Assembly: GCF_014217855.1 (NCBI RefSeq)
Contig: NZ_CP059059.1
Coordinates: 2,046,001 to 2,110,000 of the forward strand
Source: Synechococcus sp. HK01-R
Lineage (GTDB): Bacteria > Cyanobacteriota > Cyanobacteriia > PCC-6307 > Cyanobiaceae
Direction: 5' to 3'
DNA: 64,000 nt
Within the stretch, counting starts at the first letter, position 1. Each line of letters opens with the position of its first letter. The translations under genes and the position numbers were made by a program. The notes under the pieces are model-generated. The model saw only the letters and a list, made by a program, of their open reading frames with translations. It searched no databases and was not told where the DNA came from. Positions 19,713-27,440 of the stretch are shown in pieces.

Positions 19713-19868
19713 TCAGTCGGCTGCGCCACCGTTGTTGGCCGTACCGGTCACACCATTGCCGGCACCTTCTCCACGGCCGTCGTTGCGGAGCTTGCGCTTC
19801 TTGAACTTACGGGCGTAAGCGCGGTTGCGCTCTTGCTTTTCCTTCTTGAGATTTCTGCGCTTGGCCAT
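19713..19868 (-). CDS. Small basic conserved cyanobacterial protein
   Basis: A 51-residue protein of unknown function. The first 28 residues are strongly basic (MAKRRNLKKEKQERNRAYAR, then KFKKRK), the rest is Gly/Asn/Ala-rich and probably disordered. The composition suggests RNA or ribosome binding, but that is inference. A start codon close to a strong terminator downstream, and basic ends seen in similar picocyanobacterial proteins, support it as a real gene. Confidence 0.75.
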   Translation of the reverse strand: MAKRRNLKKEKQERNRAYARKFKKRKLRNDGRGEGAGNGVTGTANNGGAAD

Positions 19869-19906
19869 GCGAAAGGGGCTGGACGACGACTGGGACTCCT
19901 ACCAAC

Positions 19907-20650
19907 CTACTCTTCCGCCTTGAACAGGCGACCGTCCTCCATCCGCACCAACCGATCAGCTAGATCGAGAATGCGAGGGTCATGGGTCACCATCAGCACC
20001 GAGCAGGACTGTTCACGGGCCAAGCGACGCAGCAATTCCACCACCTCGCGGCCCGTGGTGCTGTCCAGCGCGGCTGTCGGTTCATCAGCGAGCAGCAGCT
20101 GTGGCCTGGCCGCCAGCGCCCGGGCGATCGCGACGCGTTGCTTCTGCCCACCGGAGAGATCGTGGGGCCGCTTGGCCATGTGGTCATCCAGACCGACCGC
20201 CCGAAGCCATTCCCGTGCCTGATCACGACGGGCGCGGTAGGAGAGCCCCTCAAGAAGATCAGAGCCCATCTGCACGTTCTGTTCCGCCGAGAGGCAGCGC
20301 AGCAGGTTATGGCCCTGAAAAATCATGCCGATCCGACGGCGCAATCTCTGCCTCTGGCCGCGGCCAGCCCCCCGGAGCTGCTGTCCGAACACCCAAAGAT
20401 CCCCTTGCTGCACCTGGCGCAGGGCTCCGATCAGGGTGAGCAAGGTGGTCTTCCCGCAGCCCGAAGGTCCCGTCAGGAGGACCACCTCTCCGGGTTCAAT
20501 CCTCAGATCCACAGCCTGAAGAACCTGCCGGCGGGTGGAGCCGCGGCCATACCAGTGGCTCAGCCCCTGGATCTCAACCGTGAACGACGCGGTTGGCTTG
20601 GCTGGCTCGGGCTGCCGAGAACGAATCAGCTGATCGGACGGGCTGGACAT
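19907..20650 (-). CDS. devA: DevA-type ABC exporter ATP-binding protein
   Basis: ATPase of a MacB/DevBCA-like exporter. Walker A is LLTGPSGCGKTTLLTL, the signature DLSGGQKQRVAIARAL and Walker B LLLADEPTAALD are intact, with the typical MacB-group 'HNLLRCLSAEQNVQMG' Q-loop region. It begins three bases after the devC stop. In Anabaena, DevBCA exports heterocyst glycolipids; picocyanobacteria make no heterocysts, so the substrate here must be different. Confidence 0.9.
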   Translation of the reverse strand: MSSPSDQLIRSRQPEPAKPTASFTVEIQGLSHWYGRGSTRRQVLQAVDLRIEPGEVVLLTGPSGCGKTTLLTLIGALRQVQQGDLWVFGQQLRGAGRGQRQRLRRRIGMIFQGHNLLRCLSAEQNVQMGSDLLEGLSYRARRDQAREWLRAVGLDDHMAKRPHDLSGGQKQRVAIARALAARPQLLLADEPTAALDSTTGREVVELLRRLAREQSCSVLMVTHDPRILDLADRLVRMEDGRLFKAEE

Positions 20651-20653
20651 GGG

Positions 20654-21823
20654 TCAGAAGATCTCAGCTGGGTCTGCATCGACCAATCGGCGCATGGCCA
20701 GGCAGGCGGACACCATGCACATGACAAGGATCATCGTGAAGACCGTCAGAGCACGGCTGAGGTCCATACCGACAGGTAAACGCGTGGCCTCACGGACAAA
20801 CCAATACAGACCCTGGCCGGCCAGGTAGGCGGGCACGTAGCCGAACATGGCCAGCAGCAACCCTTCGCGAACAACAACCCCGAGCAACGTGGGGAGGCGG
20901 TAGCCCATGGCCATCAAGGTGGCGTATTCCGGCAGGTGGTCGCTCACGTCTGTGTAGAGCACCTGATACACAATCACGCACCCCACCACGAATCCCATGG
21001 CGGCACCGAGGGTGAAGATGAATCCGATGGACGTACTGCTTCGCCAGTAGTTCTGTTCGAAATCAATGAACCCCTGCTTGGTCAGCACACGCACATCCTC
21101 AGGCAGCAAAGCCTGGAGCCTCTGACGCACCTGTTCAGGGTCGGCGCCAGGAAGCAGACGAATCAGACCGAGTTCGATGCTGCCCGAGGGGGTGTTGGGC
21201 ATGAGATCCAAGAAGGTTTCCGAACTCGTCAGCAGATTGCCGTCTGCGCCGAAACTGGTGCCGAGGGCAACCAGACCGGCCACTCTCACTCGATTACCGC
21301 CGATTTCACTCTCAACGGTGCGACCCTCCCGAAACCAAGCAGCAACTGGGCCGAATTCCGGACGGGAACGCTCATCGAACAAGACCCGGCCCTTCTGAGA
21401 CAGCAATCTCGCCTTGGCGGGTAAATCTGGATCGGTAAAAAAAGGATCGTCTGGGTCAAATCCGAGCGCCAGGATCGAACGGGTGTGACGGGTCTCAGGA
21501 TTGCGCCAGAGCATGAGGCTCCAGTGCACTGGAGTGATGCCCTCAACAGCAGGATCGGCCATGGTTTGAATCAAACGCCGCCTGGGAAAGCCAGCCATCC
21601 GCACCGAACTGGTGGAGCGGGGGCTGATCAGGACCAGATCCGCATCAAACCGTCGATGCACCGTGACGCTGGCATCGAAGAGGCCATCGCGGAATCCCAG
21701 CTGCATGAACATCAGGATCCCAGCGAAACTGATCCCGGCGAGGGCCACGACCAACCGCACCGGCTGGCGGATCAGCATCAGGGAGGCCAGGGGAATTCGC
21801 CGCCACCACCAGAAAGGACGCAT
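20654..21823 (-). CDS. devC: DevC-type ABC exporter permease
   Basis: FtsX-like permease of about 389 residues. One transmembrane helix lies near the N-terminus (residues 25-45), followed by a large periplasmic domain, then three helices in the last third (around AAMGFVVGCVIVYQVLY, LPTLLGVVVREGLLLAMFG and LTVFTMILVMCMVSACLAM). This is the standard MacB/DevC topology. The ATG at 21823 is preceded directly by an in-frame GTG. It is the middle gene of pcyA-devB-devC-devA. Confidence 0.9.
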   Translation of the reverse strand: MRPFWWWRRIPLASLMLIRQPVRLVVALAGISFAGILMFMQLGFRDGLFDASVTVHRRFDADLVLISPRSTSSVRMAGFPRRRLIQTMADPAVEGITPVHWSLMLWRNPETRHTRSILALGFDPDDPFFTDPDLPAKARLLSQKGRVLFDERSRPEFGPVAAWFREGRTVESEIGGNRVRVAGLVALGTSFGADGNLLTSSETFLDLMPNTPSGSIELGLIRLLPGADPEQVRQRLQALLPEDVRVLTKQGFIDFEQNYWRSSTSIGFIFTLGAAMGFVVGCVIVYQVLYTDVSDHLPEYATLMAMGYRLPTLLGVVVREGLLLAMFGYVPAYLAGQGLYWFVREATRLPVGMDLSRALTVFTMILVMCMVSACLAMRRLVDADPAEIF

Positions 21824-21836
21824 CACAGCAACCAGC

Positions 21837-22742
21837 TCAGGGGTTCTGGAAGCGAGCGATGACCTTCATACCGGCCAAACGGGTCACCCGAGCTGCGGAT
21901 TCAGCGTTCAAGCGAACCCTGACCTCCACGATCCGAGCATCAGCATCACCCGTGGGATCAGTGGAGAGCACCCGCCGCTGTCGCACCTGGGGACTGATCC
22001 GCATCACCTCGCCCTCAAGACGTCCGCTAAAGCCGCCGTTCTCACTCACCAGAGTGACCGCCTGACCGAGGCGAATGCGATTGACATCCGATTCGTAAAC
22101 CTCAATCAGAGCTTCCATCTCCTGGCTAGCCCCAACCTCAAGCACCCCATCGGTACCGGAACGCTCCCCCACCCTGGTGATCACTTTCAGCACCACACCA
22201 TCAATCGGAGAGCGCAACTCACTGTCCTTGAGATCAGCCTGCAATTTGCGCTCACGGGCCAGGGTTTCCCGACGCTCCCCTTCCAGACGCACCAGTTCAT
22301 CCTGTTTGTCTTCGAGGAGAACAAGGGCGGCCGCACCTTCACGAGCGGCCGCGGCGTAGCGGGAGACCTCACGCTTCTGCATCCGGATCTCAATGTCCAA
22401 CGTGCGCAATGTCTCTTGCACACCAGAAAGATCCGCCAGAATTTGGGGGCGGCTGTCGAAGCTGGCCAGCACGTCGCCGCGACGAACTCTGTCCCCCTCC
22501 CTCACCAACAGTTGGGCGACTCGAGGGGTGCCGCCAAAACCACTGACCGGCGCCGCAAGGCGGCGGACATCACCGGCGGGTTCAAGCTGACCTAAGGCTG
22601 CGACAGCTTCGGGTGGCCGAACAGTCACCGGGTTTGCCGGTGCCGGCTGTGAGGGAACGGATGGCCGCCGTAGCACCGCAAACAGGCCCAGCAACACGAG
22701 CAGTCCCAGGCCACCAGCAAGCCAGGGGAGTCGCCCAGACAT
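21837..22742 (-). CDS. devB: DevB-type membrane fusion protein (HlyD family)
   Basis: Periplasmic adaptor for the DevCA exporter, about 301 residues. It has an N-terminal membrane anchor (residues 5-25), a split biotinyl/lipoyl domain (VAALGQLEPAGDVRRLAAP and later LRSPIDGVVLKVITRVGE), a helical hairpin between them, and a beta-barrel region ending LAGMKVIARFQNP. The ATG lies two bases after the pcyA stop, so translation of the exporter is tied to that of the bilin reductase. Confidence 0.9.
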   Translation of the reverse strand: MSGRLPWLAGGLGLLVLLGLFAVLRRPSVPSQPAPANPVTVRPPEAVAALGQLEPAGDVRRLAAPVSGFGGTPRVAQLLVREGDRVRRGDVLASFDSRPQILADLSGVQETLRTLDIEIRMQKREVSRYAAAAREGAAALVLLEDKQDELVRLEGERRETLARERKLQADLKDSELRSPIDGVVLKVITRVGERSGTDGVLEVGASQEMEALIEVYESDVNRIRLGQAVTLVSENGGFSGRLEGEVMRISPQVRQRRVLSTDPTGDADARIVEVRVRLNAESAARVTRLAGMKVIARFQNP

Positions 22743-22744
22743 GG

Positions 22745-23452
22745 TCAAGGCTCGGGGGGATTGTCGAAGAGAAGCTCCTCGATGTAACGATCCGCCCACT
22801 CCGGACTGAAGGCCTTCTCGAGAACCCGCCGGGTCTTGTCGTTGCGCTTCTGTTGCAGGCAATAGGAGAGCTGACCCTGGTGACGTTGAACTGTAGGAAG
22901 CGCATCAGCGGCGTCGGGCTCGCCCTGCCTGATCGCTGTGGCCAGGATCTCGAGATAGCGACCCACCAGATCCACAAACCACCCTTCCTCCTCGGCATCG
23001 ACGGGGCGAATGAAGCGAACGAATGGGGAGAAGATCGACCCCCAGGCCGGCAGCTCGCGCACCTGCTGGAAGGGCGGCAACACCAGGTCTTCCAGCGGAC
23101 TGCGCACCGAGTCCGGCAGATGGGCTGTCACCGGCGAGAGATCGACGATCGCTGCGGAGATCCCCGCAGGACTGGCGACGATATCGGCACCGAAGACGGG
23201 CAGGTCGTAGCGAGGATCAGGAAAAAACACGCAGTGCAGGATCTGGAGGCCAAGCCCAAGGCGAGCGGTCTCGAGATGCAACTTGCGCAGCCCTCGGCAC
23301 TGATGCAGTTCGTTGCGGATGAACAGAGCCTCGCCGTCAAGCGTGGCGGTGATCGCCTCCAAATCGGGGTCGACCGCAAGGGGGGCAAGATCGGGCAGAT
23401 CCTGACGACAGATCCGGATCCGATCGGCCAGGGCATCCACCAGGGGATGCAT
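22745..23452 (-). CDS. pcyA: Phycocyanobilin:ferredoxin oxidoreductase
   Basis: Four-electron reduction of biliverdin IX-alpha to phycocyanobilin, the chromophore of phycocyanin and allophycocyanin. The ATG at 23452 gives 235 residues, the normal length; the longer open frame upstream looks non-coding. Family segments visible are [48 protein letters not shown] with the catalytic-region aspartate, and [34 protein letters not shown] at the C-terminus. Confidence 0.95.
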   Translation of the reverse strand: MHPLVDALADRIRICRQDLPDLAPLAVDPDLEAITATLDGEALFIRNELHQCRGLRKLHLETARLGLGLQILHCVFFPDPRYDLPVFGADIVASPAGISAAIVDLSPVTAHLPDSVRSPLEDLVLPPFQQVRELPAWGSIFSPFVRFIRPVDAEEEGWFVDLVGRYLEILATAIRQGEPDAADALPTVQRHQGQLSYCLQQKRNDKTRRVLEKAFSPEWADRYIEELLFDNPPEP

Positions 23453-23588
23453 GGAGAGATCCGAATCGCTGATGGTCGTCGGCACAGGTGCGATGCAGCA
23501 CAGAATGGGACTTTGACACGGGATCCTGAGCCACTCCACCCCCGGCCCTGAACTGCTGCATCAGACCCTGGCGAACGGCAGCCGCTGC

Positions 23589-24794
23589 GTGATCGCCCCC
23601 ATGCCGGAGAGCACACTCACCTGTCTTGATTTCTGGTGTAAAGCCGGAAGTGCCAGCGAAGCAACCGGTGAGGAAGGGATCGCCCATTTCCTGGAACACA
23701 TGGTGTTCAAGGGCAGCCAACGGCTTGGGCCAGGGCAATTCGATCGACGCATCGAAGCGCTGGGTGGCAGCAGCAATGCCGCCACTGGGTTCGACGATGT
23801 GCATTTCCATGCCCTCGTACCTCCAGAAGCCGCTGCGGAGGGGCTCGACCTCCTACTCGACTTGGTGCTGGAGCCGGCCCTTGAGGCAGACGCCTATGCG
23901 ATGGAACGGGACGTGGTGCTGGAGGAGATCGCTCAATACCGGGACCAACCCGATGACCAGGTGATCCAGCAGCTGCTGACACGCTGCTGCCCAGATCAGG
24001 CCTACGGACGGCCGATTCTTGGCTGGGAAACCAGCCTTCTATCCAGCACTCCAGCACTGATGCGGCGCTTCCACGAACGGCGCTACCAAGGCAGCCATTG
24101 CTGTCTGGCGGTGGCCGGTGCGCTTCCGGCAGGGCTTGAGAGCCGACTGACGGGCAGTGCCATGGCTGCACTGCCAAACAAAGAGGTCGAAGGCGGAGGA
24201 GTCCAAAGAACCACGCCCCTGCGTTTCAAGGCTGGGCACGCTGCCATCCAGGTGCCCAGGCTGGAGGCCGCAAGGGTGCTCATGGCCTGGCCGGCCGCCC
24301 CGGCTGAGGACCAGCTGGCCGTGATGGGAATGGACCTCGCCACAACGGTGCTGGCCGAGGGACGGCGCAGCCGCCTCGTGCAGCACCTGCGCGAGGAGCT
24401 GCAAATCGTGGAATCCATCGACATGGACCTGACCGTTTTGGAACAGGGCAGCCTGGTCATGCTCGAGGCCTGCTGCCCGCCCGACTTGGTGGAGCAAGTG
24501 GAGCAGGAGGTGCAGATCGTGCTCGCTGCGGTAGCCGCAGAACCAATTCATGCGAACGAGCTGGAACGGGCGAGACAGCTCGTGGGGAACGGTCTGCGCT
24601 TCAGCCTGGAGGCACCTGGTGCTGTGGCCGGGATTGCCGGAGCGCAAACGCTTTGGGGACATTCAAAGTCGCTGCTTGAGCCGTTGATCCATCTGGATCA
24701 CTGGGAGCCTGAGACCCTGAGAACTTCGGTGTTCTCCCAGTTACAAACCGAACAGGCCTTCACGCTCGTGGCCCTGCCTGGTGATGAGGACTGA
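23589..24794 (+). CDS. M16 peptidase, catalytic subunit
   Basis: Zinc metallopeptidase of the M16B (processing-peptidase-like) family. The inverted zinc motif HFLEH is present (GIAHFLEHMVFKGS) with the distal glutamate region VVLEEIAQYRDQPDDQ. The first usual start codon is GTG at 23589, giving 401 residues, but family-typical sequence (LANGSRCVIAPMP) begins upstream of it, and the frame is open only back to 23517 with no ATG, GTG or TTG. The true start may be an unusual codon such as CTG at 23526. It overlaps the next gene by one base (TGATG). Confidence 0.9.
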   Translation: MIAPMPESTLTCLDFWCKAGSASEATGEEGIAHFLEHMVFKGSQRLGPGQFDRRIEALGGSSNAATGFDDVHFHALVPPEAAAEGLDLLLDLVLEPALEADAYAMERDVVLEEIAQYRDQPDDQVIQQLLTRCCPDQAYGRPILGWETSLLSSTPALMRRFHERRYQGSHCCLAVAGALPAGLESRLTGSAMAALPNKEVEGGGVQRTTPLRFKAGHAAIQVPRLEAARVLMAWPAAPAEDQLAVMGMDLATTVLAEGRRSRLVQHLREELQIVESIDMDLTVLEQGSLVMLEACCPPDLVEQVEQEVQIVLAAVAAEPIHANELERARQLVGNGLRFSLEAPGAVAGIAGAQTLWGHSKSLLEPLIHLDHWEPETLRTSVFSQLQTEQAFTLVALPGDED

Positions 24795-26065
24795 TGCCCC
24801 TACCTGATCTGATTCTCGACCCCGTCAACACGCCCGGGGTGATGGCCGCCAAACTTTGGATCCGTCGCGGTAGCGGTGCGGATCCCGACGGCGAACGTGG
24901 AGCGCATCAACTGCTGGGCTCCAGCCTCACCCGAGGCTGTGGACCGCTTGATCACCTGGCATTGGCGGATCTGGTGGAGGGCTGCGGCGCAGGCCTGCGC
25001 TGCGATACCCATGAAGACGGCATGCTCATCAGCCTCAAGTGCCGTGACACCGACGCTGCGGAACTTCTGCCTGTGCTGGGCTGGATGCTCAGCGCCCCCC
25101 AACTCCGTCCCGAGCAGGTGATTCTGGAGCGGGACTTAAGCCTTCAAGCCCTACAGCGTCAGCGGGAGGACCCCTTTCACCTCGCCTACGACGGCTGGCG
25201 TCAGCTGGCCTATGGCACAGGTCCCTATGGACACGATCCCCTCGGGGTCAGCGACGAGTTGCAGGTCCTCGATGCACAAAGTCTGCGCCCCCTCGCCGAG
25301 CAGTTGACGTGCCATGGAAGCGTTCTCGCCCTCTCGGGAACGATTCCGACGGAACTGCTCAGCGGACTGGAGGATAGGCCTGCTTTTCAGTCGCTCCAGA
25401 CAGGCCAGGGGCTGAACCAGGCGGGGCCCGACCTGGACGATCAGTGTGCGACTGAAACGTTCACACCTCAACCACAAGGAGCGATCAGCCTTCACCCTCT
25501 GGCCACCGAACAGGTGGTGATGATGCTGGGGCGGCCCACTTGCCCCCATGGTCATCCCGACGATCTAGCCCTGCAATTACTCCAGGTCCATCTAGGGGTT
25601 GGCATGTCAAGCCTGCTGTTCCGGCGCCTGCGGGAGGACCACGGCGTCGCTTACGACGTGGGAGTCCACCACCCCGCCCGTGCAGCCGCCGCCCCGTTTG
25701 TCCTGCACGCCTCCAGCAGTGTGGAACGGGCTCGGTTGAGCCTGCGGCTGCTTTATCAAAGCTGGCAGGAACTGACTGAACGATTACTAAACGAGGAGGA
25801 TCTCGAGCTAGCCCGCGCGAAATTCCGCGGACAGCTCGCCCACGCCACCCAGACCACTGGGCAGAGAGCAGAGCGACGCGCCCAGCTGCGGGCCCTCGGT
25901 CTTGACGATGCGCACGATCAGAGAAGCCTGGAGCAACTCAAAAAGCTTGATGCCGAGGTGCTGCGGACAACCGCCGCCCGTTGTCTCCAGACGCCTTTGC
26001 TCAGCCTCTGCGGCCCCAAGGAGTCGCTCCACACCCTCGCGGAGGACTGGCGCAAACTGATCTGA
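24794..26065 (+). CDS. M16 peptidase, non-catalytic subunit
   Basis: A 423-residue partner of the upstream M16 protein. The position of the zinc motif reads GAHQLLGSSLTRG, so HxxEH is lost, while the C-terminal R/Y substrate-binding pair survives in RRLREDHGVAYDVGV. This division of labour (one subunit with zinc, one with the R/Y pair) is known for heterodimeric M16B enzymes. The one-base overlap of the two genes fits equimolar production. Substrates are unknown. Confidence 0.9.
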   Translation: MPLPDLILDPVNTPGVMAAKLWIRRGSGADPDGERGAHQLLGSSLTRGCGPLDHLALADLVEGCGAGLRCDTHEDGMLISLKCRDTDAAELLPVLGWMLSAPQLRPEQVILERDLSLQALQRQREDPFHLAYDGWRQLAYGTGPYGHDPLGVSDELQVLDAQSLRPLAEQLTCHGSVLALSGTIPTELLSGLEDRPAFQSLQTGQGLNQAGPDLDDQCATETFTPQPQGAISLHPLATEQVVMMLGRPTCPHGHPDDLALQLLQVHLGVGMSSLLFRRLREDHGVAYDVGVHHPARAAAAPFVLHASSSVERARLSLRLLYQSWQELTERLLNEEDLELARAKFRGQLAHATQTTGQRAERRAQLRALGLDDAHDQRSLEQLKKLDAEVLRTTAARCLQTPLLSLCGPKESLHTLAEDWRKLI

Positions 26066-26076
26066 AACGACGCAGC

Positions 26077-26301
26077 TCAGTCGGATGTTGCATCAAGCAC
26101 CCGCAGATACTCGAGCGGGATCAGAAAGGTGCCTCTCCGAAAACGAACGGCAGCCATCTGCATTGGACGCAGGCCCACGACATCCCCCAATTCCTCCGTT
26201 GTGACGAGGTCAGGTGGGCGAAGCATCGGCATGGGATCGGCCGTCTTCAGGTACGGCAGTGGTCGTACCAGCTGAACGCGGTCACCAATCGCGGCGGTCA
26301 T
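26077..26301 (-). CDS. sipA: SipA-like regulatory protein (DUF3148)
   Basis: A 74-residue SH3-like protein. The block LPYLKTADPMPMLRPPDLV is the hallmark of DUF3148, whose Synechococcus elongatus member SipA binds the histidine kinase NblS, the sensor for high light and nutrient stress. The remaining part (GLRPMQMAAVRFRRGTFLIP) follows the family pattern. It converges on the M16 genes with an 11-base gap and is divergent from bioY. Confidence 0.88.
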   Translation of the reverse strand: MTAAIGDRVQLVRPLPYLKTADPMPMLRPPDLVTTEELGDVVGLRPMQMAAVRFRRGTFLIPLEYLRVLDATSD

Positions 26302-26357
26302 GATCCCTGGGCAATGCTCCTCTCCTACTGCAGGATGGGTCGAGCTGACTTCTGCCC

Positions 26358-26924
26358 GTGCGGGCTTTGGCCACCTGGAGCGGCGCGACTGCCGGTCTGA
26401 TGCTGATTCTCGTCGGCAGTTTGATGCCGGCGGCCCTTGTGCTGCCGCTCGTCCCCCCCCCTGTGGTGTCTTTACCCAGCACCTGGCAGGTGCCAGCCCT
26501 GTTAGCTGTTGCCCTGATCTGCGGACCCAGGGCTGGAGTCATGGCCGCCGTCGCCTATCTGACCATCGGATTGTTCGACATGCCGGTGTTTCACGACGGT
26601 GGCGGGTTGGCCTATCTGCTGAATCCAGGTTTTGGGTATCTGGCTGGCTTCGTTCCCGCTGCCTGGCTCAGTGGTCGACTCGCCCAACAGCGAGGCATGA
26701 ACAACCTGGGCCGCCTGACCCTTGCAGCGATTGCCGGATTGCTCACGATTCAGATCTGCGGACTGCTCAATCTGTTGCTTGGCAGCTTGGTCGGGCGTTG
26801 GAGTGAGCCGCTTCCCCAGCTCCTGTTCAGCTATTCCCTGGGCCCCCTTGGGGCGCAGATCCTGCTTTGCATCGCTGCGGCCCTGGTCGCTCGACTGATG
26901 CGCAAGCTTCTGGTCATCGAATGA
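26358..26924 (+). CDS. bioY: Biotin transporter BioY
   Basis: S-component of an ECF-type biotin uptake system. About six hydrophobic segments span the 188 residues. Family motifs are the early ALLAVALICGPRAGVMAAVAYLTIGLFDMPVF and LLNPGFGYLAGFVPAAWLSGRL. A GTG start at 26358 is used; an ATG at 26400 would drop the first helix. The stop overlaps the lspA start (ATGA), making it first in an envelope-related operon. No ECF A/T components are nearby. Confidence 0.88.
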   Translation: MRALATWSGATAGLMLILVGSLMPAALVLPLVPPPVVSLPSTWQVPALLAVALICGPRAGVMAAVAYLTIGLFDMPVFHDGGGLAYLLNPGFGYLAGFVPAAWLSGRLAQQRGMNNLGRLTLAAIAGLLTIQICGLLNLLLGSLVGRWSEPLPQLLFSYSLGPLGAQILLCIAAALVARLMRKLLVIE

Positions 26925-27424
26925 ATGGAGTTCCGATGATTCACGCGGGTGGCCAGCGACGCTTGAGACGGGTCTATTTGCTCCTGGCATTGCTGGTCGT
27001 GCTCGCTGATCAATTCAGCAAAGCCTGGGTCCGCGATCAGCTGTTGCCTGGCGTGGCCACGCCCTGGATCCCAGGGTTGCTGCAACTGCGCTGGGTTCGC
27101 AACAGCGGCGCCGCGTTCAGCCTGTTGACCGATGCGACGGTCCTGCTCGGGCTGCTCAGCCTGGTGGTGGCGATCGTCTTGCTCATCTGGATTTGGAAAG
27201 CGCCACGACTGGGAGCTTGGCAAGGCTTAGCCCTAGCCCTGTTGCTCGGCGGGACCGTGGGCAACGGACTCGATCGCTGGCGGCTTGGTCATGTCACCGA
27301 CTTCCTGGAACTGGTGCCGATCTCGTTTCCCATCTTCAATGGGGCCGATATCGCCATCAATCTTGCGGTCGCCTGCTTCGCCATCGACGCCCTCAGCCGA
27401 CGCCATGATTCGGGACGAGCCTGA
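26921..27424 (+). CDS. lspA: Lipoprotein signal peptidase (signal peptidase II)
   Basis: Aspartyl protease that removes signal peptides from lipoproteins. Four transmembrane segments are visible in 167 residues. The two catalytic aspartates fall in VRNSGAAFSLL...GNGLDRWRLGHVTDFLE and FNGADIAINLAV, both family blocks (NxxD and FNxAD). The start chosen is the ATG overlapping the bioY stop; a second ATG five codons on is possible. Confidence 0.95.
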   Translation: MNGVPMIHAGGQRRLRRVYLLLALLVVLADQFSKAWVRDQLLPGVATPWIPGLLQLRWVRNSGAAFSLLTDATVLLGLLSLVVAIVLLIWIWKAPRLGAWQGLALALLLGGTVGNGLDRWRLGHVTDFLELVPISFPIFNGADIAINLAVACFAIDALSRRHDSGRA

Positions 27425-27440
27425 ACGCACAAGGTTGGCG

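Noticed and set aside
19907-22742. Heterocyst glycolipid export by DevBCA
   Set aside because: The organism type does not make heterocysts and no hgl genes are present, so only the exporter class is assigned.
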